Source: Planctomycetota bacterium
GTDB lineage: Bacteria > Planctomycetota > Phycisphaerae > UBA1845 > PWPN01
NCBI GenBank assembly: GCA_022711465.1
Contig: JAKLEZ010000006.1
Location: 62,001-126,000 of the forward strand
Length of the DNA: 64,000 nucleotides
Direction: 5' to 3'
The position numbers were made by a program, and so were the translations under genes. Within the stretch, counting starts at the first letter, position 1. Each line of letters opens with the position of its first letter. A model generated the notes under the pieces. It did no database searches. It was not told the DNA's origin and saw only the letters and a program-made list of their open reading frames with translations. Shown here one piece after another: positions 9,374 through 17,520 of this stretch.

Positions 9374-10192
9374 GTGAATCAGGCATCACGACCGACGGAA
9401 GAGCGATCGCGCTCGACGGAAGCCGGCGTGTCCGAATCGTTCGACGCCTCGGGTCCGTGGGATGTGCGGAAAGTCATTGCCCTGCTTCGTCATCTAGGTC
9501 CAGCGGGTGTGCTGGCGGTGATTTCGGCCACGCTTCCGGCGCTTGGCGGATTCGTGCTGCTGGGGTCCTTGAGCTGGACGGGGAACTGGCTGCGTGGCCA
9601 AGGCGACCAGGGGGTGGTCATCTACGTGGTCGGCTACTCGCTGCTGGCGGGTCTTGCCCTGTTGCCGACTTACGCCCAGTCGATCACGGGGGGCTTCTGC
9701 TTCGGTCGGTTCACGGGGTCGCTGGCCGCCCTGGGGGGGATTCTCGGGGCCGCGACGCTGGCCTACGTGATTGCCCGCCGGGCCTCGGGCGAGCGGGTGG
9801 TGAGGCTCATCGAGGAGCAGCCGAAGTGGAAAGTGGTGTATACCGCTCTCGTTGGTGGTGGTTTCTGGAAGACGCTGCTGATTGTCACGCTGCTGCGTGT
9901 TCCGCCGAATTCTCCGTTTGCGATCACCAATCTGCTGATGGCCGCCACCAAGGTGAGCTGGCCGGTCTACGCCCTTGGCACGTTGGCGGGCATTGCCCCG
10001 CGGACGGTGTTCGCGGTGTATGTCGGGGCCCAGGTGACCGAGCTGAGCACGCGCAGTTTCTCGTCGACCGGGCAATGGCTCATCACCCTGGTGGTCGGAC
10101 TGGCGGTTCTGGCGATCATTGGGGCCATCGCCAACCGGGCGTTGAAGGCGATGACTACGAGCAGCTGCCGGGAGCGATCTGACCGACATTGA
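9374..10192 (+). CDS. TVP38/TMEM64 (VTT domain) membrane protein
   Basis: Multi-pass inner-membrane protein of the VTT/DedA-related family, some members of which are lipid scramblases or transporters. The signature lies at LLPTYAQSITGGFCFGRFTGSLAALGGILGAATLAYVIARRASG, followed by the FWKTLLIVTLLRVPPNSPFAITN motif with the conserved Arg and Pro. Six or so hydrophobic segments are visible. There is no ATG near the family start. The GTG at 9374 is used here; a GTG at 9428 preceded by GGAAG is an equally good choice. The last 38 bases overlap the convergent secreted-protein gene, so the two compete at their ends. Confidence 0.8.
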   Translation: MNQASRPTEERSRSTEAGVSESFDASGPWDVRKVIALLRHLGPAGVLAVISATLPALGGFVLLGSLSWTGNWLRGQGDQGVVIYVVGYSLLAGLALLPTYAQSITGGFCFGRFTGSLAALGGILGAATLAYVIARRASGERVVRLIEEQPKWKVVYTALVGGGFWKTLLIVTLLRVPPNSPFAITNLLMAATKVSWPVYALGTLAGIAPRTVFAVYVGAQVTELSTRSFSSTGQWLITLVVGLAVLAIIGAIANRALKAMTTSSCRERSDRH

Positions 10193-13058
10193 GGCGGACG
10201 CGGGTGAGGTCCAGGACGTTGATTCGCCCGTCCGCGGAGAGATCGGATCGGAAGTTGGCGGCGTTCACCGGCTCGCCCAGGGTGGAGCGTACCCTACCCA
10301 TGTCCAGGGTGTTGACGCGACGGTCCGCGTTGACGTCGCCGGACATGACCGTGAAGCAGAGGGTTGCGGATACCGGGCTTCCCTCCTGTGAATTCACCAC
10401 GCCAGGGAATCCCACCATGAGATTATCGCCGTCGCGCACCCCGCTCAGCAGAATGGTGGCCGTGGTTCCGGCGACGACGAGGGCGTCCACCCGGCCGCTG
10501 GAGAGGCTCACGCTGGCCAGATCGAGGCCGTTGATCGTCTGCACCGGCCGGTCGAACGAGACGATGAGCAGGGTTGGCCCGCCGGCCCGGGGCTCGATTG
10601 CGTCTCCGACGGTCACATCGATGCCGAAATCACCTGCCGCACCGTGGGTCTTCACCGAGACGGCGCTGACCAGCTTGGGGGTTGCCGCGTGCACACAGCG
10701 CCCGGTCTGCGGGTCACAGCGGTCCTCGGTTCCGGGATTGCCGTCATCGCAGTAGACGGCTTGGTGAAGACACGCGGACTGCGGGTCGCAGCGGTCGATC
10801 GTGCACAGATCGCCGTCGTCACAGGACTTGGGCGCGTTCACACACTCGCCGACTTGAGGATCGCAGCTGTCGTCGGTGCAGGCGTCATGGTCGTCGCAGT
10901 CCTTGGCGATATGGATGCAGCCGTTCTGCGGGTCGTAGCCGTCGGCCGTGCAGGCATCGTGGTCGTCGCAGCCGATGTTGGTCGTCGGCTCGGGTTCGAC
11001 GGCATCGCGATAAAAGTACCAATCGACGTACATGGCCACGCTTGGGGCATCGGTGCGGGCGATCTGCCAGGTCAGATCGTCGGCGGTGTCCGCGCCGAGC
11101 ACCTCGAACGGGCCGGGGGGCAGCTCACCGCCGTCCCACCAGAGATGTCCCACGTTCCCGACTCGCCGGAACCGCATGGTGTGGAAAGCGTTGATGTCGC
11201 CCAGCGGGACCGGCCCGGCGACGGGCACATACCGGGAGCCCCACCGAAACTGCACTCCGCTCTTGGGAGGCAGGCCACCGTGGTACGAATCGATCCAGGG
11301 GCCGTAGGAGCCGGAAGCCTGAAGGGCCACGTAGCTGTCCGGATCGACCTTGAAGCGCATGTGGTACTCGTGATCGCGAGGACGAAGGAAGTTGGAGTCC
11401 ACCCTGGCCCTGGGAATCACCGGCGACTGGGATGCGAATGCCAGGAGGTTCTCGACCGCGAGGAGGGTGGTGGCATTCTGGCTGTCGTCGATCTTGAACC
11501 AGGGGTGGGGCCAGTGGGCGGCGTCGGAGACGAAGTCCCGGGCGCTGCCCCAGAACACGGTTGAGATGGCTGGTGCGGACCGGGGCAGATGGGGGTTCCA
11601 GCCGGCGTCGAACCATCGACCCGTGCCGCCGACACCGGGAGTGCTGGACTCGCGAGCGTTGCAGCCGACGTAGATTTCCAGGCCCTCGCCGGGCACGTAG
11701 AGCATGGACGGGCGATAGGCTCCTATGCCGAACCAGCCGGACGCGGGCTCCAGGACGGTGGGCAGCAGGAGGCTGAAATGAAGGCCGTCCTCCGACCGCA
11801 GCATGTAGACGTCGCGTTTGCTGGTCTTGTTCTCCCGGAACGCTCCGAAGCTGCCCATCAGCCAGTAGACCCCGCCCTCTCTGATCACGTCGAAATGCCA
11901 GGGTCCCCAGAGGCCTTTCGGCAGCCCCATGTCGGCCGTGCCAAGCGTTGTCCAGGTCACCCCGTCCTGAGAGCTGTAGGCGACCATGACCGCGGTGTTC
12001 GTGCCCAGCAAGTTCATCGCCCACATTTTCAAGCTGCCGTCGGGTTCCTGAATCACGGTCGGGCTGGTGAAGCTGTTGTAGGGGCCCACCAGGCTGGTCG
12101 GGTTGAAGGCCGAGATCTGGACGCCCGTCCAGGCTCCGTCGGTCGAGTTCAGGTCGTCGAAGAAGACCGCGTGCCCGACCGAGTTGGTCCGGTGGTACAC
12201 GCGGAGCGTATCTGCTGCAGGCCCGCCGCTGGGCAATGAACCCGCCCTCAGGAAGATCGCCTCGGGATCCGAGTTGTTGCCTCCGTCGGGACCCGAGGGC
12301 GGCCCGACAATCCAGTTGTTGTGGTACTTCCATGCGGGATTCGTGGCCACGTCCGGCGGCCAATCCCAGGTCAGCCCCCCGTCGGTACTGAGCCAGAGCT
12401 CGGGGTTCTCGAGTTCGTTGGCGCTCAGAGCCGGGCTGGGATCCTGGGGGAACATGGTGTCCACGAGCACGCGGTTCACCGTCGGCGGCGTTTCAGGAGA
12501 CAACCGACACATCCATCCCTCAGCCGGGACCACCGTCGGGTGGGTCGTGGTCTTGCCCGGCGGGTCGGTGCGGAGCGAGAGACGTATGCCATCGCTTGCG
12601 AGAAGGCGGGCGGTCAGCGTGGAAGGCTCGTAGCGCGGCCCTCCAGGCGGGTCCCAACTGTAGGTGATGAAGCCGGAATCCGAGGGCAGCCGGGGCACAC
12701 GCACCCAGAAGGTGGCGGAGACGCCGGGCTGCTCATCCATCATCCAGAAGGGAATCGGTGTGTCTGCATTCAACCCCTGATAGAACCGAACGCTACCGAA
12801 ATCAGGAGGAAAACCCCCAAGGTGGACCTGCTCGGCGGTCAGGGTGATCAGCACGGTGTGCTCGACCAGGGGGACCGGGCCGTGGTTCCGGATCTCGACC
12901 ACCTCGGTTCTCGAGGCCCCGTTGACCGCGAGGCACAAGAGGCCGACCAGCGTGGCGGGAAACAACATCCCGCAACGGACGTGGAGCCGTGCCAAGCCGG
13001 GCTCCGGCCGCCCAGCCGCCAATCGCTTCAGCCAGACGGTCAAGCTCTGAAGGTCCAT
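10155..13058 (-). CDS. large secreted beta-propeller, EB-repeat and dockerin-like protein
   Basis: 967 residues. An Arg-containing leader and hydrophobic stretch (LFPATLVGLLCLAVNGAS) act as signal peptide. Residues about 50-170 resemble DUF2341 (VRFYQGLNADTPIPFWM...). Residues about 215-560 are propeller-like with repeated exposed Asp/Trp strands similar to GH43/sialidase-type folds (DGVTWTTLG, RSEDGLHFSLL); no catalytic triad is proven. Then come a LamG/ConA-like part and four Cys-rich repeats at about 697-794. The C-terminus is a two-loop dockerin-like module (GDVNADRRVNTLDMGRVRSTLG and DLSADGRINVLDLTRVRLNVG). Expected outside the cell. A later ATG at residue 31 could be the true start. No enzymatic activity can be assigned. 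Confidence 0.8.
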   Translation of the reverse strand: MDLQSLTVWLKRLAAGRPEPGLARLHVRCGMLFPATLVGLLCLAVNGASRTEVVEIRNHGPVPLVEHTVLITLTAEQVHLGGFPPDFGSVRFYQGLNADTPIPFWMMDEQPGVSATFWVRVPRLPSDSGFITYSWDPPGGPRYEPSTLTARLLASDGIRLSLRTDPPGKTTTHPTVVPAEGWMCRLSPETPPTVNRVLVDTMFPQDPSPALSANELENPELWLSTDGGLTWDWPPDVATNPAWKYHNNWIVGPPSGPDGGNNSDPEAIFLRAGSLPSGGPAADTLRVYHRTNSVGHAVFFDDLNSTDGAWTGVQISAFNPTSLVGPYNSFTSPTVIQEPDGSLKMWAMNLLGTNTAVMVAYSSQDGVTWTTLGTADMGLPKGLWGPWHFDVIREGGVYWLMGSFGAFRENKTSKRDVYMLRSEDGLHFSLLLPTVLEPASGWFGIGAYRPSMLYVPGEGLEIYVGCNARESSTPGVGGTGRWFDAGWNPHLPRSAPAISTVFWGSARDFVSDAAHWPHPWFKIDDSQNATTLLAVENLLAFASQSPVIPRARVDSNFLRPRDHEYHMRFKVDPDSYVALQASGSYGPWIDSYHGGLPPKSGVQFRWGSRYVPVAGPVPLGDINAFHTMRFRRVGNVGHLWWDGGELPPGPFEVLGADTADDLTWQIARTDAPSVAMYVDWYFYRDAVEPEPTTNIGCDDHDACTADGYDPQNGCIHIAKDCDDHDACTDDSCDPQVGECVNAPKSCDDGDLCTIDRCDPQSACLHQAVYCDDGNPGTEDRCDPQTGRCVHAATPKLVSAVSVKTHGAAGDFGIDVTVGDAIEPRAGGPTLLIVSFDRPVQTINGLDLASVSLSSGRVDALVVAGTTATILLSGVRDGDNLMVGFPGVVNSQEGSPVSATLCFTVMSGDVNADRRVNTLDMGRVRSTLGEPVNAANFRSDLSADGRINVLDLTRVRLNVGQIAPGSCS
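10677..10970 (-). repeat. four tandem EB-like Cys repeats inside the secreted protein
   Basis: Four copies of a 24-25-codon unit, roughly CDDxDxCTxDxCDPQxGxCxH, encoded in tandem. The second copy is closest to consensus. The first has Tyr for the third Cys (DGYDPQ), and the fourth reads PGT where the others have CT. Probably a disulfide- or calcium-stabilised spacer. Confidence 0.75.
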
Positions 13059-13495
13059 CGACTCCCCGGCATCGAGATACCGCCTATCGCGTCATCGTGT
13101 ACACCGTGACCTGATACCCTCAGACTCTAGCCCAACCGCATGAAGAGCAGATGAGGCCAGAATGAAGTTGTTCTCATTGTCTCAGACCTTCCCAGAGCCC
13201 CTCTTTTTGGAATGCCAAGTGTTCTTTTATCGGACTCACGGCATGTGACGGGGCGGGCTTCGCAGGGCGCACCCGCTGCGAGTTCTCAATGCATCTGAGA
13301 GGAGCATCGTCGGCGTCCCTCGGCGGGCCCGGCGGGCCTTTGGACCACCCGTCTCATCGTCCAGGGTTCGCGGCGTACGATCGGAGGGGCAGCAGGTTGC
13401 CGCCGGCCGTGCGGCCATCTGTTCCGGGCGGCCCCGTGTGCCGATAACACGTGGGGAGCGTCGTTCTCCGAGGCGATCACGAGGGACGGTGTCCG
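13059..13495. other. gene-free divergent intergenic region
   Basis: This 437-base stretch separates the divergent secreted-protein gene and a methyltransferase gene. Its middle (about 13130-13230) is less GC-rich than the flanks, as expected for promoters, but I find no clear -35/-10 pair. Short open frames here lack binding sites. Confidence 0.5.
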
Positions 13496-14359
13496 ATGGA
13501 CCATGACAAGAGCATTGTCCGGACGTTCTACGAGCATTTCGGCTGGAGCCGGGACGCGACCGGTGTCTACAACGACGTCGTGCTCTTCGAGGACAGCCGG
13601 CGAGTGGTCCAGTGGTACTACCTGCAGACCAACCGGCGCGTGCAGAGGTACATTCCGGCCAAGGGTCGCTTCTTCCTGGATGCCGGCTCGGGGCCGATCC
13701 CCCACCCGGAGTACCTTGAGCAATCCGCGGGCTATGATCGCCGGGTGTGCGCGGATTTCTCGTTCGAGGCCCTGAAGCAGGCCCGCGAGACGCTCGGTGG
13801 TCGTGGGTTCTACGTGCAGGCGGACATCACTCGCCTGCCTTTCAAGGACGGTGCTTTCGACGCGGTGGTGGCGGCCCACATCCTCTACCACGTGCCGGCT
13901 GCCGAGCAGGCCAGTGCGGTCCGGGAGCTGCATCGGGCCACGGCCCGCGACGGTGGCTGCGTCATTCTGTACACACGGAAATACCCGCTCCTGGCGAAGA
14001 TCAAGCGGCTGTTTCGCGCGGAGCGGTGGTGCGCCACGATCCCGGGTTTCTATCGCCTGCACAACGGGTGGTCGAGGCGACGGCCGGCCAAGGAGCGGGC
14101 CGGCGGGCAAACCGCGACCGACCGGCCGCCGCTCTACGCCCACGCCTATCCCTACCGCTGGTTTGAGCAGTCATTCCCACGGACCTGGCGGCTGCAGGTT
14201 CGTGCGTGGCGCGTGATGGGCACGGCGTTCTCGCGACGATTCGTGCCGGACAATCTGCTCGGGGGGCTCTTCGTAAGACTCCTCTACCGCATCGAAGACC
14301 TGTTCCCGCGGCTGTTGCTCCGCGTCGGGCGGTACCCGATGATCGTCATCCAGAAGTGA
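13496..14359 (+). CDS. class I SAM-dependent methyltransferase
   Basis: 287 residues. SAM-binding motif I is FFLDAGSGPIPHPEYL, motif II VCADFSFEALKQA and motif post II VQADITRLPFKDGAFDAVVAAHILYHVP, a pattern of small-molecule or lipid methyltransferases of the Methyltransf_11 type. The C-terminal 130 residues are rich in Arg and aromatic residues and carry hydrophobic patches, suggesting membrane proximity, with no known domain. Start is the ATG after GAGGGA; an upstream in-frame ATG at 13451 has no binding site. The end overlaps the convergent DUF167 gene by 14 bases. Substrate unknown. Confidence 0.8.
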   Translation: MDHDKSIVRTFYEHFGWSRDATGVYNDVVLFEDSRRVVQWYYLQTNRRVQRYIPAKGRFFLDAGSGPIPHPEYLEQSAGYDRRVCADFSFEALKQARETLGGRGFYVQADITRLPFKDGAFDAVVAAHILYHVPAAEQASAVRELHRATARDGGCVILYTRKYPLLAKIKRLFRAERWCATIPGFYRLHNGWSRRRPAKERAGGQTATDRPPLYAHAYPYRWFEQSFPRTWRLQVRAWRVMGTAFSRRFVPDNLLGGLFVRLLYRIEDLFPRLLLRVGRYPMIVIQK

Positions 14360-14654
14360 ACAGCCTGGCGACGTCGGCCGAGGTGACACCGGTGATCCGC
14401 AGGGATTTCCGCGGCGAGCCGTGGCCGCTGTCGACGATCACCTGCTGAGTGCGGATCCCGAGGGTTCTGGCAACGAGGGTGCAGACCGCCTTATTGGCCG
14501 CGCCCTTCTCCGGCGGAGCCGACACCGCGATCTTGAGGGCCCCGTCAAGCTCGCCGACGATCCGGTCGCGTGACGCCTTAGGCACCACCTTGACCGGAAG
14601 GAGCACGTCGCCGCCTTGTTGCTTCAACTCGATCACGGGCGTCACCTCGCCCAT
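14346..14654 (-). CDS. DUF167 (UPF0235) family protein
   Basis: 102 residues matching the widespread DUF167/YggU family: VKVVPKASRDRIVGELDGALKIAVSAPPEKGAANKAVCTLVARTLGI, with the diagnostic AxPxxGxANxA motif. Function is unknown. Its ATG lies inside the end of the S66 homologue gene (13-base overlap), making it the last gene of the groES operon by translational coupling. Confidence 0.85.
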   Translation of the reverse strand: MGEVTPVIELKQQGGDVLLPVKVVPKASRDRIVGELDGALKIAVSAPPEKGAANKAVCTLVARTLGIRTQQVIVDSGHGSPRKSLRITGVTSADVARLFTSG

Positions 14655-15718
14655 TCGCGCCAGGGGATCTCGATGCTCACCGACGGCTTACCCCGGCGCC
14701 GGCGTCGGCAGACCAGCGTGACCGGGCGGTTCATGGGCAAGGGGGCGATCGGCCAGATATGGCCGAAGTTGTTGATTCGCACGATCGGCGTTCGCCGTTC
14801 AGGCAGATGGTATCGCAGCACCTTGCAGGCGGCGGCGGTCAAGTCGTCGTCCTTGTTGTGGAAATCGCCGAGGATGACGCCCTGGGCCCGCTCGAACAGG
14901 CCGGCCAGCTTCAGGGCGGCGATCATGCGGTCGATCTTATCGGCGGGTTCGTTCAGATCCTCGATCGCCAGCCACTTGCCTCGGGTATCGATCGCCGCGG
15001 CGAATCGCGAACCGAGCAAGGGCATCAGCAGACTGAGGTTGCCGCCGGTGATGGTGATGCGGCTGCGTGAAGGCAGTGAGCCGGCCAGCAATTCCCCGGT
15101 CGGCACGCGTGGCGCGCCCCTGCCCTCGACGGCGCCGGCGACTTCGCCGAAGAACTCGGTGAATTCCCGCGGGAACTCGGCGGTGGCCCAGCCGGCGGCG
15201 AATCCCTGCCGCTCGTCGGCCGACATCTTGGCCGGGTCGACCAGGGTGCTGATGTTCTGGAGGGCCCAGCGTTTCATTCCGGCGAAGATGAAGGTCGGTC
15301 CCAGATCGTACAGACCGACCGCCCGGGGATACTGACTGGCGATGGCCACCAGTGTGGTCATCTCGCTGAAGCCGAAGATGTGGATCATGCTCCGGCGGCG
15401 TCTGAGCACGTCCCAATCGATCTGATCGAGGAGCCGAGCGAACCACGCGCCCCCGCGGATCGTGACCAGGGCGGCGACCCGATCGTCGGCCAGGACGGAC
15501 TCGATTTCCCTGGCCCGGGCATCGTCATCCGAACGACCGCCCTGGTTATCGACTTCGCTGGCCAGGATCATCTTCGCGCTGGCGGTGACTTTGTACCTGT
15601 CGCCGGCGCCGGCCTGGGCCAGCTTCGCGAGTCCGGCCACGTTCCTGACGCCCAGGCGCTGCAGGACATCGGGTGCCGGGCTGCCGACCGCGGTGATGTG
15701 AATACGGGGCTTGACCAT
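14642..15718 (-). CDS. S66 (LD-carboxypeptidase/MccF) homologue lacking the nucleophile
   Basis: 358 residues with the S66 fold, a family that normally cleaves the L,D-bond of murein tetrapeptides or inactivates microcin-like compounds. Visible family features are GSPAP near the N-terminus, TIRGGAWFARLL at 87-96, GFSEMTTL at 116-123, TGGNLSLL at 224-231, AIEDLNEPADKIDRM with the triad Glu at 253, and NNFGHIWPIAPLPMN with the triad His at 320. In active members the first motif reads RGGYGS/T with Ser as nucleophile; here that position is Phe93. The product is therefore probably not a classic peptidase. The ATG follows the btpA-like stop by one base (TAGcATG). Confidence 0.75.
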   Translation of the reverse strand: MVKPRIHITAVGSPAPDVLQRLGVRNVAGLAKLAQAGAGDRYKVTASAKMILASEVDNQGGRSDDDARAREIESVLADDRVAALVTIRGGAWFARLLDQIDWDVLRRRRSMIHIFGFSEMTTLVAIASQYPRAVGLYDLGPTFIFAGMKRWALQNISTLVDPAKMSADERQGFAAGWATAEFPREFTEFFGEVAGAVEGRGAPRVPTGELLAGSLPSRSRITITGGNLSLLMPLLGSRFAAAIDTRGKWLAIEDLNEPADKIDRMIAALKLAGLFERAQGVILGDFHNKDDDLTAAACKVLRYHLPERRTPIVRINNFGHIWPIAPLPMNRPVTLVCRRRRRGKPSVSIEIPWREWAR

Positions 15719-15719
15719 G

Positions 15720-16517
15720 CTATCGACTCCTGGCGGCCTGGACGACCGCACGGGCCCGGGACGGATCGACCGGAGCGGTGGTCCGGCCATCCTGCTTGAC
15801 GGCCGTACCGATGATCGCGCCGTCCGCAAGTTGAAGGAGCTGCCTGATGCTGGCAGGGGACGCACCGCTGCCGACGTAGATCGGGCGATCGGGGACGGCC
15901 TGCCGCACGGCCCGAAGGTCATCCAAGCGGGTGGGTTTGCCGGTGGCCGTTCCGCTCACGATCAAGCCGTCGGCCATGCCGCGATAGGCGGCCTCTTCCG
16001 CCGCCTCGGCGATGTTCGGATTGGACAGGGGCAGGGCGTGTTTGACATGGACATCGGCGAGAATGGCGACGTTGGCGTTCAGCCGGCGGCGATAGCGGAG
16101 GGTTTCATCCGCGCGGCCCTCGATGATGCCCTGGTCGGTGGCATACACGCCGACGTGCACGTTGACGCGGACGAAGGCCGCCTCGGCGGCGGCGGCGACG
16201 GCCAGGGCGGCCCGGGCGGCGTTGCGAAGCACGTTGACTCCCAGTGGCAGCTTGACGGTGCGGCGTACGCAACGGGCGACGACGGTCATGGCCGCCACGG
16301 TGTGCGGATCGACCTCGGTTGCCCGGAAGGGCGCATCGCCGAAGTTTTCGATCATCAGGGCGTCGAAGCCCGCATCGGCGAGGGCCTTGGCGTCGGCGAC
16401 GGCCAGGCGGACGATCTCGTCGAGCGGAGGTGATTCCGCAGGACTGCCCGGGAGGGGGCACAGATGGACCATCCCGATCAGCGCTCGAGGGGGAAGCGGT
16501 CGCGGGAATGCGCACAT
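15720..16517 (-). CDS. BtpA/SgcQ family TIM-barrel protein
   Basis: 265 residues of the BtpA family, named for a factor needed for photosystem I accumulation in cyanobacteria and related to SgcQ. Motifs include LIGMVHLCPLPGSP at the start, DAGFDALMIENFGDAPF, LPLGVNVLRN, HVGVYATDQGIIEG, ILADVHVKHA and GLIVSGTATGKPT, following phosphate-binding TIM-barrel logic. The biochemical role is unknown. The ATG is used here; a TTG six codons upstream overlaps the groES stop. Lies between groES and the S66 homologue with nearly no spacing, so co-transcribed. Confidence 0.85.
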   Translation of the reverse strand: MCAFPRPLPPRALIGMVHLCPLPGSPAESPPLDEIVRLAVADAKALADAGFDALMIENFGDAPFRATEVDPHTVAAMTVVARCVRRTVKLPLGVNVLRNAARAALAVAAAAEAAFVRVNVHVGVYATDQGIIEGRADETLRYRRRLNANVAILADVHVKHALPLSNPNIAEAAEEAAYRGMADGLIVSGTATGKPTRLDDLRAVRQAVPDRPIYVGSGASPASIRQLLQLADGAIIGTAVKQDGRTTAPVDPSRARAVVQAARSR

Positions 16518-16531
16518 GGATGCCTGTCGGG

Positions 16532-16855
16532 TCAAGAGCGATGCCGGAAGACCGCGACCACGTCGTCAATCGGAACGACGAAGAGTTGGTTGCCCGGTTC
16601 GAAGTCCACGGGCACGGAGCCCTTGGGGTTGAACAGCACCTTGTCGTACTGGCGAATCGGGAAGTTCTCGTCCGCCGCAATTTGGGCGGAGACCGAGACC
16701 ACGCGTCCGGTGATGGTCGGGATCTCGATGTTGTCCGGCAAGGCGATGCCGCCCTTGGTTGCCTTCTTGTCTTCGTCCTTGCGTATCAGGACTCGTTTGC
16801 CGAGCGGTTCCACCGTCTCGAACTTGGTCCTCTGGCGACGGATATCCCGCTGCAT
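16532..16855 (-). CDS. groES: co-chaperonin GroES-like protein
   Basis: 107-residue Cpn10-fold protein. Motifs are VEPLGKRVLIRKDEDKKATKGGIALPDN, including the mobile loop with the hydrophobic triad near IALP, GRVVSVSAQIAADENFPIRQYDKVLFNPKG, and VVPIDDVVAVF at the end. A groEL partner is not in the window. It resembles the extra stand-alone GroES paralogues of planctomycetes, so it may be a second copy rather than the housekeeping one. AAGGAG lies upstream of the ATG. First gene of the operon that continues into btpA-like, S66 and DUF167 genes; no CIRCE heat-shock element is visible upstream. Confidence 0.85.
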   Translation of the reverse strand: MQRDIRRQRTKFETVEPLGKRVLIRKDEDKKATKGGIALPDNIEIPTITGRVVSVSAQIAADENFPIRQYDKVLFNPKGSVPVDFEPGNQLFVVPIDDVVAVFRHRS

Positions 16856-16903
16856 GTCCTCTCCTTGCGGTTGAAGGTTGGATGCACCGTAGCAACGTCG
16901 CGG

Positions 16904-16932
16904 ATTATACCGAGCGATGGGCACAATGCCAG
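16904..16932 (-). promoter_or_regulatory. sigma-70-like promoter of the groES operon
   Basis: On the minus strand CTGGCA and TATAAT are spaced by 17 bases. The -10 is perfect and lies about 50 bases upstream of the groES ATG, placing transcription start near 16896. Confidence 0.6.
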
Positions 16933-16956
16933 CGAAAAATCGTGGATATTGCGGTC

Positions 16957-17430
16957 TCAGGGCTGCCGATCTGGTGACGCGGCCGGAGCGCGCGGGGGCG
17001 AGCGAGGCGTGCTTTGCGTGCCGCCGGCCCGCGCCTTCCTGATGAAGTCGATGAAACGATCCTTGGGAATGTAGCCGACCTCCATCCGATAACTGCCGTC
17101 CGGCTTGACGATCACGAAGGCCGGGGTGCTGTTGACGCCGTACTTGCCCAGGTACTGGGCATACTCCGCGGAGGAGTCCTTTTCCAGAAGGAGATTGATG
17201 GTGTCCTGCAGGAGGGCTCCGACTTCCGGGGCGGCCACGACTTCGCCGTGCATTCGGTTGGAGTCCTCGTTCATCCACCACTTGTAGAAGATGAACAGGT
17301 CCTTGCCCTGCTCGCGGGCCTGGTTTTCGGCGGCTTGATAGTCCCACCGCCAACGGTAGTCCTGGCAGCCGGCCGCGAGCAGCAGGCTGCAAGCCAGGAC
17401 TCTTCGAAGCCGGGCAAACGCGGCGGCCAT
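16957..17430 (-). CDS. lipoprotein with thioredoxin fold but no CxxC
   Basis: 157 residues. Signal sequence MAAAFARLRRVLACSLLLAAGC ends in a lipobox with Cys22, so it is probably anchored outside the cytoplasmic membrane. The mature part has a thioredoxin-like layout: KDLFIFYKWWMNEDSNRM where CxxC is expected, then the cis-Pro strand NSTPAFVIVKPDGSY and GYIPKDRFIDFI. The redox motif is missing, so a disulfide exchange role is doubtful; a binding or chaperone role is possible. A longer start at 17490 would put a 32-residue tail before the signal, so the internal ATG is preferred, although neither has a clear binding site. The C-terminus is Pro/Ser/Arg-rich. Confidence 0.65.
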   Translation of the reverse strand: MAAAFARLRRVLACSLLLAAGCQDYRWRWDYQAAENQAREQGKDLFIFYKWWMNEDSNRMHGEVVAAPEVGALLQDTINLLLEKDSSAEYAQYLGKYGVNSTPAFVIVKPDGSYRMEVGYIPKDRFIDFIRKARAGGTQSTPRSPPRAPAASPDRQP

Positions 17431-17520
17431 GGGTGAACAGATCGCGGAGCCGTGATCACGGGAGACGGTCCTAGGCATCTGGATTCTCATTTGTGGAGTG
17501 ACGTTGGTGCGGGTGTCCGC

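Noticed and set aside
16857..16957. possible CIRCE heat-shock operator upstream of groES
   Set aside because: The TTAGCACTC-N9-GAGTGCTAA inverted repeat is absent; only a sigma-70-like promoter is visible.
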